A model generated the notes under the pieces. That model had not been told where the DNA came from. It worked only from the letters and a program-made list of their open reading frames with translations, and ran no database searches. From positions 316,945-380,944 of the forward strand of contig MNCI01022113.1 of NCBI GenBank assembly GCA_015680685.1: a stretch of 64,000 nucleotides of DNA. The letters run 5' to 3'. Numbering within the stretch: the stretch's first letter is position 1; each line of letters starts with the position of its first letter. The position numbers and the translations under genes are program-made. Shown piece by piece: positions 11,880-23,379 of this stretch. The stretch comes from Gnetum montanum (taxonomy: Eukaryota > Streptophyta > Gnetopsida > Gnetales > Gnetaceae).

Positions 11880-13865
11880 GATCTCCTCCTTTCAACTTTG
11901 TCTTACAACTTTTTGTTTTACACATTCTTTAGTGTACATCTTTTTTTTTCATGTTATTAATCTTTTATAATTTTTGCTTTACACCATCGTTAGTACATTT
12001 GCTATTTCCTAAACATTTTACAATTTTTGTATATTTTCTTTTATGTTATTTTGGTGTGATTTTCTAACTTTTTGTTAATAAGTGTCAAGTATAGTGGTAA
12101 TTCATTGTTTGATGGTGGTATGTGCTATCATTATTATTTGATTGTTGGTGTCTAGTTTCTAGCTTTGAATTTCATTATGGATAACTAGGACATGGTTTCT
12201 TTTTCATGCAATAGCCAGTGAGTCCATAACATCCATCCATCCACAAAATCTATGGTTTTCTATGTTTTGGAAACATGAAATCCCTTTTTCATTAACAAAA
12301 CTTTAATAAATTTGTAAGTTTGGTACTTTTCAAAATTGGGAAGGATTCAAAGGTTTGAATAGGATGTGGCTTCAAGAGGATTCAGTATTATTTATGCTTT
12401 TCTGTTTGCATGGCTGCATGTGTGTTTTCATGGATTTCTTACCATTTTGTGATGACCAATAAAAGGAAGTTGAATAAGTCCTTGCATGATGTGGTTCTTA
12501 TAAAAAAATGATGACAATTCAAAGCACATCCCTTGGACAAATAAATGCATGTGTCCTTACATGGTGTGGTTCTCATCACAGAAAAAATGATGAGAATTCA
12601 AAGCACATCCCTTGGACAAAATAAATGCACATGTCTTTGCATGGTGTGGTTCCCATTTCAAAAAAAATGATGAGAACTCAAAGAACATCCCTTAGACGAA
12701 ATAATGGGCTACAAGCACTAGTTATGGTACTAGTCCCCTCTAACTAAGGCCCTTCCTCACTTCCTACTTCTTCTCTAATAAGAAGTAGTATTTGTTCTAT
12801 GGGAGCACTCTTATGTCTTAGGGGATGGACTAGTCTTAGAATGGCGATGCAAAGTCACTGAATGTGGTTGGTTTTGGTCTAGACTAAGGATAGATCCTAT
12901 CAATTCATTTAAACACAAAATCCACAAGGGGCTTCATGTGACCTTAATTAGGAACTCCATTCCACACTCTCTCTCATCCATCTATGCTTTCCGTGTCTCA
13001 CCTCACTACCGATTTCATGTTCTCGTTTGATGTGTTAGAATTCTTAGTTAGTTTCTTTTGGGTTTTTGTACTTAAAATTTTGTAACCATTAATCATTCAC
13101 TAAGCCCATGGACTCTTTGGTTTGAAGTTATGTAAGGGCATAAAAGGCCTATGCTTGCTTTGGGAAGGATCCACTTGCATATCTTTTGGTTGGATTTGTT
13201 AAGTTCTTTACCATTATACACTCTTACAATCAAATTCTTTTTGTTTATCCTATTAGTAACATCCAATTGCGCACATCCTCACAACATTTTTTAGTGAACT
13301 TTCCTTTTTTTTGTTGTGAATTATTACATCCTCTTCAATTATTTCCTTATGTTAAACTTTTTCAAATTTAATGGACCACTTATTTATTTTACCCTATTTA
13401 TCAGCCTTCCTACTAACACTACTCAAGGAACCAATCTACCACAATCATAACTTAGCTAGGTGTAACCATTGACAAGATAAGGCATTTAACAATTATTTGT
13501 TACACATTGCATACTAATTCATGATTCCATGTTGATTACAGTGAGAAGCATGGACTGGAAGTGGGACTACCTTCACTAAGGATGATGCGGTAGTACCACA
13601 CAATGAGAACCATTCAAGATCATTGAATCTTCTCTCTCATTCTTCAGTTTCCATGAGGTGTTGGATGTCAGTGTTATCTAGGGTGTTCCCTTCTCTTATC
13701 ATGAACACTCAATGTTGTAAAAAGTTGTATCTTTGTACACTTGGGCACTTAGAGTCTGTTGTTTCATTTGAGTTAGTTTGTATGTTAATCAATAATCCCA
13801 TACCTATCCAATATATTTTTTAAGGAACTTGTTCCTTCTTCACTTGAGGATGAGTTTTCATTCAG
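11880..13865 (+). other. Gypsy-1 non-coding 3' region
   Basis: About 2 kb between integrase and PPT without a supportable gene. In this branch an env-like frame can occur here, but none is visible. It holds the three-unit tandem repeat at 12481-12705. Its first part (11880-12480) is also present in Gypsy-2 at 35040-35700. Confidence 0.7.
12481..12705 (+). repeat. Three tandem units of ~73-81 bp inside Gypsy-1
   Basis: Units start at about 12481, 12554 and 12635. Each has ATGGTGTGGTTC (ATGATGTGG in the first), an A-run, ATGATGAGAA and AAGCACATCCCTTGGAC. Gypsy-2 keeps only the first bases of one unit (35700) before its sequence breaks off. Confidence 0.8.
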
Positions 13866-13876
13866 TTGTGGGGGTA
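13866..13876 (+). promoter_or_regulatory. Gypsy-1 polypurine tract
   Basis: GTTGTGGGGGTA directly abuts the 3' LTR. It is preceded by CACTTGAGGATGAG, a setting seen in Athila-type elements. It would prime plus-strand DNA synthesis. Confidence 0.8.
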
Positions 13877-14744
13877 TGATGAAACATGTTATTTATCTAC
13901 TGTGACATTAGGTATCCAATGTCAAGGCTGCGACATCGGGTATCTAACGTTGAGGTCTTGATGTGATGTTAGGTATTCGATGTTAGGGGGTATATGCTAG
14001 CCTATAAATATACCACCTAGGCTCCCAATTTGGAGTCTATTTTTGGTCATTTTGTAGTCAAAGTGGCGAAGCACTTGTAGTTTATTTTCTCCAAAGTCAA
14101 AATATTTTCTAGGTGCCTGCAAAAGAAGTCTAAGTGTATACGATTCTTTGTTCGAGCACTGATGTACTTGAGTGCAGCAGCGTGACGACAATAAAATAAA
14201 ACTCTTTTGACAATCCTTGCAACACTGAGAATAGCTTAATATTTCTTTTAATGCACTTTCTTTTTATGCTCTTTACTTTAATGCATTTCAATGAGCAATT
14301 ACTTTCCAACAATTAATGAACACAAGCATGACCACTTTGCGCATACATATAGTACTTGGTAACCCAACAATGCTTAATGTTTGGTAGCCTAGCAGCATCA
14401 TATGTATTCAAGATGTGTCTAGAAAAGTGGGGTGGTTACTTATGTTAGGCTAGATAGGTAGTAAACGAATTAGATCTTAAATTACTTTACCTTTTACTCT
14501 TTGTAGGCAATCAAACTTATAAAATATAAAATAAGAAAAATCATGTACCTCAATTACACTTAAACCATACCTTTGAGCCTCACAAGTGTGGTTGGAAAGA
14601 AAATGAATGTTTTCAATGCCCATTTTACTTCCTAGAGAAAACTAGTGTACTAGAGAACTATAGGTCTACAAAATTTGATCAGATTGTGTGTAAACACCTT
14701 AGTGATTCATATGGTTGGGCATAGGGGCACCTTGCCACTCATCA
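13877..14744 (+). repeat. Gypsy-1 3' LTR (868 bp)
   Basis: Starts TGATGAAACA and ends CCACTCATCA, followed by the target duplication ACTAG. The U3 part (13895-13990) carries about three drifted units of GACATCGGGTATCTAACG, where the 5' LTR has fewer. A TATA-like CCTATAAATATACC lies near 14000. Confidence 0.9.
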
Positions 14745-14749
14745 ACTAG

Positions 14750-16640
14750 TTTTTATAACAAGCAACAAAATGCTTTTGATGTTTTGGGTGATATCTTAGG
14801 TTGGGTGTTTTGAACTTGGTTACAAGTTTGATTTTGCAAAAGAGTTTCATTTCACCCTCATTCAAATTTTTAGTTACAATGCAGTATTGATATTGTTATC
14901 AATTTAATGTGAAGCATAATTTCTATTTCAATTATTACTTCTATAAAACATCATTTCTACTTTCAATTGTTACTACTTCAACATATAACATCGTTTCCAC
15001 CTTTGTTGAGCAACATTGTTACCACTTTAACCTGAAATGTCATTTCCACTTTCAACATTAATGAGTGTTACCACTTTAACTTGGATATCATTTGCACTTT
15101 GAACGTGCAACATCATGAAACATACTACACCATGTGATGTAACAAAATGCACAATGTGTGTATTATCTTATATGTTTGGGTCATATCTTAGATGTTTTGA
15201 GATTGGCTACAAGTTTGATCTTGTAAGAGAGTTTCCATTTTAGTTAATTTTGAATTTTCAATTACAACACAATATAGATATTGTTCACTTCAATGCGAAA
15301 CAAAATTTATACTTTCAATTATTGCTACTGTGGAACATCATTTCTACTTTCCAATGTGGTTACCACTTAGTTGTGGAACATTATTTTCGCTTTCAACTTA
15401 TTTTCAATACGCAACATGGTCTATTTTTAAGGTGCAACATTATCTTCACTCCAACGTAAAACATTATTTACACTTTTTTATCACTTCATATAATGTCATT
15501 TACATTTTTCACATGCAACATTGTTACCATTTCAACATTAAACATTATTTACACTTTATTACCACTTCAACATATAATGTCATCTACACTTTACATTGTT
15601 ACCATTTTAACATGTAATCTCATTTCCACTTTTAACCAATTTAACATGGAATGTACTTTCTACTTTCAATGCACAACATGGCATGCTACACCATGTAATC
15701 TATTACTAGCTTTTCTAATGAGCTACATTTTTACCATCAATATCATTGAATGTGATTTCCACATTCAACACTAATAAGTGTTACATGGAATGTCATTTAC
15801 AGTTTTAACACATAACATCGTCAAACATCAAGTTGTTAGCGCAACATCATGAAACATTAATATGCTATACCATGTGATGTATTAGTTACATTTATTGTTA
15901 TTTATACTTTCAACATGCAACATCACAAAATGTTATGTCGATAGTGCAACATTGCAAAACATTAGCATGCCACAACATGTGAAGTTACTTGTAATGTCAT
16001 TTACACTTTCAACAACATCATGAAATGTTATGTCAATGGTGCAACATTAGGAAATGTTACGTTAGTGGTGCAACATCATGAAAAGCTAGCATGTTACACC
16101 ATGTAGCCCAACATCATGAAATATTGGCATGATATATCATGTGATGTATTATTAGTTTTTAACAAAATGTTGGCATGCTACACCATCTAATGTATCATTA
16201 GTCATTATTAAAATGTGATTGTGAAAGGTTGGCTACATTGAATGTCATTTACACTTTCAACCTGCAACATCACGTAATGTTACATCAGTTGTACAACATC
16301 ATGAAACATTGGCATACTACACCATGTAGCAGAACATTGCAAAATGTTAGCATGCAACACCATGTGATGTATTATTAGCTTTTCATAAAATTTCGTAGTG
16401 AAACATTGTCATGCTACACCATGTAGGACAACATTGCAAAAAGTTGGAATCCTACACGATATGATTTATTAGTGGTTTTTCTTAAAACATCACAATGAAG
16501 TAATGTATTACTAGTTTTTTATTGAAATGTCATCATGAAATGTTAGCATGCTACACCATGTACTGCAACATCACAAAATGTTGTCATGCTACACCATGTG
16601 ATGTATTATTAGTTGTTCGTGAAACATTAGTATGCTAGGG
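14750..16640 (+). repeat. Degenerate micro-repeat array, block 3 (continues block 2)
   Basis: Resumes the array broken by Gypsy-1. 14880-15830 uses the ACTTTCAACATGCAACATC vocabulary. 15830-16640 uses a larger unit of 70-90 bp built on GCATGCTACACCATGTGATG, GTATTATTAG and CAACATCATGAAATGTTA. A longer period also occurs: ATGCTTTTGATGTTTTG...TTACAAGTTTGATTTTG at 4290, 14770 and (diverged) 15150. Forward open frames at 15250-15774 are the repeat read through. Confidence 0.75.
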
Positions 16641-18450
16641 AACATTTCACAATACCTGAGTTGACATTGGTCAACCTTTTACATGCATGTTAATCAATGT
16701 TGTGCTCTTGTGTTCAATATTTTTTCCCAAAGGGGTACTTTTATGTTTTGTTCCCATGATCTACCTTTCCAAAATCGAACTTCCTCACAAGGAGGGTACT
16801 CACTTTGAAATGCCTACTATATTGACGTTCTTCTTTTTTCACAATTTGAAATTTATGTATGCATTCATCTTTCAATAATTTTGGTGGGAGATAATAAAAA
16901 GTTCTTCTTTATTTAAGTGCACTACTAAAAGAATGAGAGTTTGTATGCTGTTATGATAAATTACTGTGAATTGTGTTCCCAATTCCTTTGCTATCTTGAT
17001 TCATCACTATTTCTATAAGTAAATTGCAGTACACAAGTGCATATTTATTTTGTTTTATAATTTTTATTTTATAGAGTAATCACTACGTTTGTATTTTCTG
17101 ACTACAATGTGCATGTAGGCTAAGATTGAAATAACCATTGTATTTTTTTCTTAAAATTTGTAAGGTAATATTGAAAATTAATTTAAGAGTATTATATTTT
17201 TTATTTTATGAAGAATCGAATACTATGCATTTCTTTTTTGTAATCCAATATTAAAGGTTAAATTTCATTTTGTAACATTTGAGTTATAAATTCAAAAATT
17301 TAAAATTTAAAAAAGAATTCTAAAATTAAATTTTTGCATCAAATTCCTAGTAGAAATGATATTTGCTTAGCTTTAAGATAATGGTAGAGTTGGAAAAGCT
17401 TCTATTGTCGGGTTCTTTTTGTCAACTTTTGGTGTTTTTAGAAGTCCAACACCAAAATATAGAAAAACAGTTCTGGGTAATCAAATTAAATTCCAATTAT
17501 AAGTTACTTTTTTTTTTGTTGCTTTAGCATTCCATTCCATGCAAGCATCCCCAAAGCCTATGATATGTTTGAAATGATTAAAAAATCATGTCTTGGAATA
17601 GATGGCAATATCCACCTCCACATCATATGGTGATTTTAAATTGGACACTATTTTGGCATTGCATTTATCATAGAGGATGGTTTTTACTTAAATTCTAAGG
17701 TATTTGCAAACATTTGAAGGAGCACAATCTGCTTAAGGGAAAGGAAAAAGTAGCCAGAATATTTTAGAAGCAACATTAAATACATTTCAAGAGAGAAATT
17801 GGGAACTTGGCAAAATGGTTATAATTTGTAGTAAATGTAAAGGGTTATAAATAGTACAGTAAGAAAAGAAAGTATTTCCCAACTTTATTATTTATATTGA
17901 GCTAATAAATCATTTTCTCAAGATGAATCAATGAGGTGTTAGCTAGTGTTAAAACTCTTAATTTGGTAATTATAAATTTTAGATTTAACTATATATATCT
18001 TGGAATGAAATATTATTTAAAAACTTATTTTGGATTTTGGTAACCCCACACCACTTATGAAGAAAAGATAGCATAACCTAGTGTAAGGGCTTTCCTCCTT
18101 ATGCAATGATAAACTATGCATGCTATTATAATTTGAATTGAGCATTAACTCCATAAACTAATAAGAATCTATCAGATGTACTAATATGGTTAATTCTAAG
18201 CATTATTTAGCACCATTTTAAATTATTTCTTTTTATGTTTTCTTATAAGACTTTTTTTTTTTGCACCTTTGTATACCAATAAGAGTAATTTGGTTACTCG
18301 AGAGTTTTGCCAATCTTTTCAATTTGAGATTTATTTTTTATTGAATTTTACTTCATTGTATGGTTTATTAATTCTTTTATGAAATTTTAAATAACTAGAG
18401 TAATGTATTTATTATTGACAGTGATATTTATATTTCAAGATGTTTCATCT
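16641..18450. other. No recognisable feature
   Basis: AT-rich sequence with homopolymer runs. No supportable gene, RNA or repeat family was found. The 63-codon open frame at 16687-16878 has no recognisable motif. Confidence 0.5.
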
Positions 18451-19333
18451 ATGACCAAGGAACAACTATATCAAAGAATTCAAAAATTAGAAGATTGTGT
18501 TAATTTCTATCAAGAGTTAGGCCTTTTATAGAGAAAACGTATGTTCAAATTATAACATAGAAATGAAAAAACAAAAAGATTCTTCAAAGAAAGAAGGATG
18601 TAGATTTGTATGTCTTTGATGTGAAAAAAATAACATGCATTTTGGGACTTGGTTCATGAAATGAAAATTATAGTTAAAGAAAATACTTATGATAATGTAT
18701 GGTTAGAGTTGGAAATGCTCTACTGAGTATGTAGAAGTTCAAAACCAAGTTTCAAAACACACTATTGTGGATTGGTTTAATTTTTGTAGAAATGTATGTG
18801 TAGATGTTTTATTAAAAAATCCACAAAAATTGTGGGTCCATAAAAAATAGTGGAGATAGATGAGTTCAAGTTTGGGAAAAGGAAATATGATATAGATAGA
18901 CCTATATTAGATTATTGGGTATTTGGAGGAATTGAGTGTGACTCAAATAATATGTTTCTTGTTGCTCTTCAGAATAGGTCTAAAGAAACATTAATAAATA
19001 GTATTTATTAATGGATTAAACCTTGCTTTATTATTTACAGTGATATGTGGAAGGTGTATGATTCAAAAATGGCTTTATCAACTTCAATTTGATCATAGAA
19101 TAATGAATCACTCACTACATTTTAAAGACCTAGTGATAAGTGTTCATACAAATACTATTGAAAGAACATAGCGAGCAATAAAAGCTAGCATCCCATGAAA
19201 TGGTAGGAGTTACATGATTCATATTTCCTTGTGGAAAAAGAAATATGCTCTAAGAAAAGAGGATGCAGTTTTAATGTTGGTTAAACATATTGTTGAATTT
19301 TGTATGAACCCTTCTAATGATATATACCATTAA
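18451..19333 (+). pseudogene. Merlin-type (IS1016/ISXO2-like) DDE transposase remnant
   Basis: Cut-and-paste transposase, read across several frames. A plausible start is ATG at 18451 (MTKEQLYQRIQKLEDC). A Cys-bearing segment follows (CRFVCL, then HFGTWFMK, about 18600-18660). Next come HTIVDWFNFCRNVCVDVLL (about 18761-18815) and the first catalytic block VEIDEFKFGKRKY (about 18852-18890). YWVFGGIE and MFLVALQNRSKETL follow (about 18914-18990). The second Asp is in IIYSDMWKVYDS (about 19033-19068). NHSLHF and HTNTIE, with the catalytic Glu, are near 19110-19170. A basic C-terminal part ends at TAA 19331. The order and spacing match Merlin/IS1595-superfamily transposases, and ~290 codons is a normal length. 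About ten stops and a few shifts make it inactive. I could not find terminal inverted repeats. Confidence 0.85.
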
Positions 19334-19513
19334 TTGCTTCATTGTATCTTTTTCAAATTTTACATTATGTTATTATATGAATTAAGAACATTATCTCCTA
19401 AATTTATGTTCAAAACCCCTCATAACTTTATAAGTGACCAAATTATTTTTTTAAAATTGGGAAAATTTTTAATGCTTTAAATAAGCCTAAGCTTATTATA
19501 CAGGAAGGAAGTG

Positions 19514-19743
19514 TTACAAGCTAAAATAAGATGATTATAAGCATATCCTAAGACATATAGCCAAAATGATACATTAAAAGACATGTATTTCCCTTTAGCT
19601 AATCACTTGTGCCTCAAATAGTTATCTCATTGCCTTGTTAAAGAGTGGTTATAGGTATTATTATATTCTTCTAATTTTTTTCAATATTCTCGTTTGGCTA
19701 TATGTCTTGGGCTATACATATAGTTAGCTTATTTTAGGCTTAA
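19514..19743. mobile_element. Small inverted-repeat element (MITE-like or foldback)
   Basis: Two ~54 bp arms in opposite orientation. The left arm (19514-19567) contains CTAAAATAAG and CTAAGACATATAGCCAAAA. The right arm (19690-19743) contains TTTGGCTATATGTCTTGG and GCTTATTTTAGG, which are their reverse complements with mismatches. The ~120 bp between the arms shows nothing. Flanking sequence has weaker further pairing (19485 and 19760). No target duplication could be fixed. Confidence 0.6.
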
Positions 19744-19855
19744 CCTATCTTTCCCAACCTATCATTTGATTTCAAAGCCATCTTATGTCTTCTCGTTTTA
19801 GTCAAGAGTTGTTAAAATTAGAAGTTAATAAAAAATATTCAAGATTTTTTATTAT

Positions 19856-20777
19856 TGATGAAGCATCATAGTGTTGCTTCGACAGGCCCCGACCGACGTG
19901 GCCTCGTCGATGGGCCCCCATCAACATAGCCCTATTGACATGATGTTGTTGCATCTATGGGGCCTCATCAATGCAGTGTTTGCTACATTTATGAGGCCCC
20001 ATCGACACAACTCCATAATAAAATTTATAAATACATACTCACTTGTCATGTTTATAGCATGTCTTGTCATAGTTCTAGTGGACCTCTTGCAATTTTATCA
20101 TTTGAAAGTTAGAATATTTTTTGAATGCCTACAATAGGAGTTAGAAAGTGTATAGACATTTATTCAAGTACCGATGCACCTGAGCACAGTAGTGTGAATG
20201 GTAATAAAGATGAGCCTTTTGATAAACCTTGTAGCACTTGGAAATAGATTAATTATTTATTTATGTGTTTTCCTTTAATGTTTAAAGTAATTAAATAATT
20301 AATTAAGCTAAACTAAGCTAGATTAAATAGTGATTAATTAAGTACATAAGTACAACCACTTTGAGCATACGCTTAGTGCTTGGTAATCCCAGTAATTCTT
20401 AACATTTGATAACCTAGTAGTGCTAAACATGTTCAAGATGTGTATGGAAAGTGAAAATAGATGCTTATGTTAGGATTAGTTAGGTGTAGTTAGTTAGATT
20501 AAGTTAGCAATTGAATTACTTCATTCCTTCCATCCTTTGTTTTAAGCATCCAAAACATAAAACATAAAAATAAAAAAAAACATATGCCTCGATTACACTT
20601 AACCATACCTTTGCATATCACAAGTGTAATTGGTAAGACAATAAATGATTGTTAGGGCAAGTTCACTTCCTAGAAACTAATGTACTGAAAGACATACATT
20701 CCATGGAATTTGATTCAATCGCACGTGAACACTTAGTGATTTGTATGGTTAAGTGTAGGGGTACTTGCCACTCATCA
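19856..20777 (+). repeat. Gypsy-2 5' LTR (922 bp)
   Basis: Starts TGATGAAGCATC and ends CCACTCATCA directly before the PBS. The R/U5 half matches Gypsy-1 (GATGCACCTGAGCACAG, TAGGGGTACTTGCC). The U3 start does not: 19885-20009 is a GC-rich block with six drifted copies of a GGCCCCATCGACA motif. Confidence 0.85.
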
Positions 20778-20778
20778 T

Positions 20779-20791
20779 TGGTGCCATTGCC
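20779..20791 (+). promoter_or_regulatory. Gypsy-2 primer-binding site, tRNA-Asp type
   Basis: TGGTGCCATTGCC, one base inside the LTR. It is the same decayed Asp-tRNA complement as in Gypsy-1. Confidence 0.8.
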
Positions 20792-20934
20792 AGAAATTCT
20801 TTTTGTTTGAAACATGCGCTATCTAGATATAGTAAAAATCATTAACATCGTTGGGCAAGCTCTAAGGTCAAAAATCATTCTAAAATAAATATAAGAATTT
20901 AAGAACACTGATAACTTATTTTTATTACAGAATG

Positions 20935-23150
20935 TCTCATTCTTACAAGTGCGATGATACTAAACTGCTAGTGCCTCAAGAATGCAAGGTGGTATATACT
21001 CATCTAAATGAATATGTGCCTAACTTCACCTTCATCCTACACCAAGATGAACAATTGTGGTGGTGAAATATGGAGGGTAACATTGTAATGCCTCCCAATC
21101 AATCTATGCCTAGGATGCTGCTCCAAACTCTTAGAAGGTTGGAAATCTAGGATCTTCAAGAAGAGTATGTTGTGCATGACTGTGACTACCAGGACTATTG
21201 TCCCATTAAAACATAATGTAGGAGAGATCGACACTAGGAGAAGCATCATGAGGCTATGAAGGGGAAATGGTTCACCAATCCCTTGCTCCTACTCATCCAA
21301 AATTACTATTAGGATCCTTCCTCTAGGGGTTCTCAATATGAATATTCTCCACCCCTTGATATTGATGATGGGAACTTAAACCTGAAGTTGCAATCCACTA
21401 TCAACAATCTAGGTTTAGGCAAAAATGGGAGTCCAAGTAGGAGCTTGAGCAAGCATCAAGATGATAAGAAAGCTAATGAATGTGGCCCTAAAAAGCATAG
21501 AGAAGGTGGAAGACACCATGGTGGTGGCAATCCTCCTCCTTCTTCACCCTCTTCATCTACATCTTCTTCTTCCTCTTCTAAATCCAATAGACATCGTCAA
21601 AAAGACAACCATGAGGAAGGTGAATAGTGGGATAATAATGATCACTAGGCCCACCATGAACGAAGGGGTAGTAGAGGACATCATAGGCATCATCAAAGTA
21701 GTTATGACAATTAGCCTTTGTTGGTAACTCAGAGTATGTTGAATATCATAGAGGTACTGAAAATTCCAACTAGGCATGTGAAAGATAATTGGATCAAGCT
21801 ACTTGACATGAACAATATCCCTAGATTTAAGGGAAAATATAACTCTGATTAGCAAACACATTTTCAAGTCTTTCATGTTGCATGTGCCTTACAAAATATT
21901 GAAAATGACTATTAGAAGTTAAATTTGTTTCCTAAGACACTCATCAAGGAAGTTGAAAGCTAGTATCATTCCTTGGAGCTAGAATCCATCTACAAATGGA
22001 GTATAATGCTAGAGCTGTTCAATGATAAATATCGAACATACTCCCAAGTATCTAATCTAAGAAGGTAGCTCCAAGGATGAAAGCAAGGAATACATGAACA
22101 CTTGGATGCTATCATGGGCAGATACTATTTTTGCATACATCGATGACCTAGCCATGGTTATTCTTAGTAAGAACAAATTCACCACATCATAGATGGACTC
22201 AAAGTAGAAACAAGAAGAACTCTTGGGGTTTATGCCTAAGGAAGACTATCAGAACTTAGAGCTCATTAGATCTAAAAGTTGATAGAGCAAGTAGTAAAAG
22301 AAGAGGGAGAGTAGAGGAAACAAGAAAATGTGAGGAATATAACAGGGATCCTTCCATTAGAAAAAGAGAGATCTAATTTTGCAACAATGAGGAGGAGTCA
22401 CCACTCGATGAGGTGGTGAATAGAAAGACCTTGCTAATCCAAAAGTCTATGTCTAAGATTTTGGCCAAGGTAGATAAAATGTGTTGGATGAAAAACTTCA
22501 AACTATTCTAAAGATCTCAAAAGAATCAAGAGAGCAAAGTAGTGACCATAACTACAAGAGATGGAAAGAAGCTAAACATGCCTACCAAAGGGGTAATGGC
22601 AAGGTTGCAATAGTAGAAGAGGTTTTGGAGTTAAAATTAGATGATAATGGAGGATATGAAATTTTCCAATATGAACATTCTAAAAAATGTTGCCTTGTTG
22701 TGTCACACTAGTAGGAGTCTAGGGTGTACATGCTGAATCCTAGATTGGCAAGAAGGTAACCCAAAAGATTGTCTTATCCTCAAGGCAATCCAAAGTAGTT
22801 CCACCAGCAACAAAAGGCTTATTATCCAAGTGGAGTTCCACCACAACCATATGAGTAATACCAGTAATGGAAACACCCACAGTTATGGGGGATGCCGCCA
22901 CCAAGGCAACCATATCCTTACAAGTAGCCAAATCCATATGGGTACTATGTCCAGCAACCAATGTCTCCACATGACTCTTCTAGTCACATTTTTTTTCAGC
23001 ATCACTACTACCCTTCAGAGTATCATAGAACTCATTCTCCATCTACTAAAGAAGAAACCCCATATCTCTATCACCCTTCTCATCCTTTAACACATGCTCC
23101 TCCATCCTTCACCTAATTACCTCCTACTTCATCTATGCAAGGTAAAATTT
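20935..23150 (+). pseudogene. Gypsy-2 gag remnant
   Basis: The start at ATG ~20935 gives MSHSYKCDDTKLL. NFTFILHQDEQLWW (about 21022-21063) parallels Gypsy-1. A Lys/Gly/Ser-rich stretch lies at 21400-21630, and the gag core at 21830-22160 is badly decayed. 22481-22711 is open and matches Gypsy-1 7360-7580 (KISKESREQSSDHNYKR, EIFQYEHSKKCCLVVSH). A Pro/Tyr-rich tail with histidines lies at 22800-23130. No zinc knuckle was seen. Multiple stops are present. Confidence 0.78.
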
Positions 23151-23379
23151 CATCATAATTACAATGATGTAAACCTACTAGGGTTGTTAACTTACAACTA
23201 GCTTTCTAAACAAATGATTCAGAACCAAGATTCAAAAAATGATCATTCTTTTGACCCAATAGTCCTCCAAATTCCTCACAAACTAATGTAGCTGGCCACT
23301 ATGTCTCTCCATCATGATATGCATCAAATTCTTTCAAAAGCTCTTCAAACCAAATGCCTCTTAAGATTCAAACTGTCAT

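Larger units (their letters stand above)
4741..14744 (+). mobile_element. Gypsy-1: complete but inactive Athila/Tat-type Ty3/Gypsy element
   Basis: Two LTRs in direct orientation bound a 10.0 kb element with, in order, a tRNA-Asp-like PBS, gag, protease, RT, RNase H, integrase, a long non-coding 3' part and a G-rich PPT. The 5-bp target duplication ACTAG is perfect (4736-4740 and 14745-14749), so both ends are secure. The domain order, the GTGTGGGGG-type PPT and the Asp PBS fit the plant Athila/Tat branch. Every domain carries stops and frameshifts. The two LTRs differ clearly, so the insertion is old. The target is a micro-repeat array that resumes on the far side. Confidence 0.92.

Noticed and set aside
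15830-16640. CRISPR-like regular repeats
   Set aside because: The units drift in length and sequence, there are no unique equal-length spacers, and the context is plant repeat DNA.
17378-18790. Terminal repeats of the Merlin element (similar AGAGTTGGAAA... phrases at 17390 and 18703)
   Set aside because: The similarity is direct rather than inverted, short, and one copy lies inside the transposase remnant.
22740-22970. Reverse open frame with Gly/Val/Thr-rich text
   Set aside because: Antisense shadow of the Pro/Tyr-rich tail of Gypsy-2 gag.
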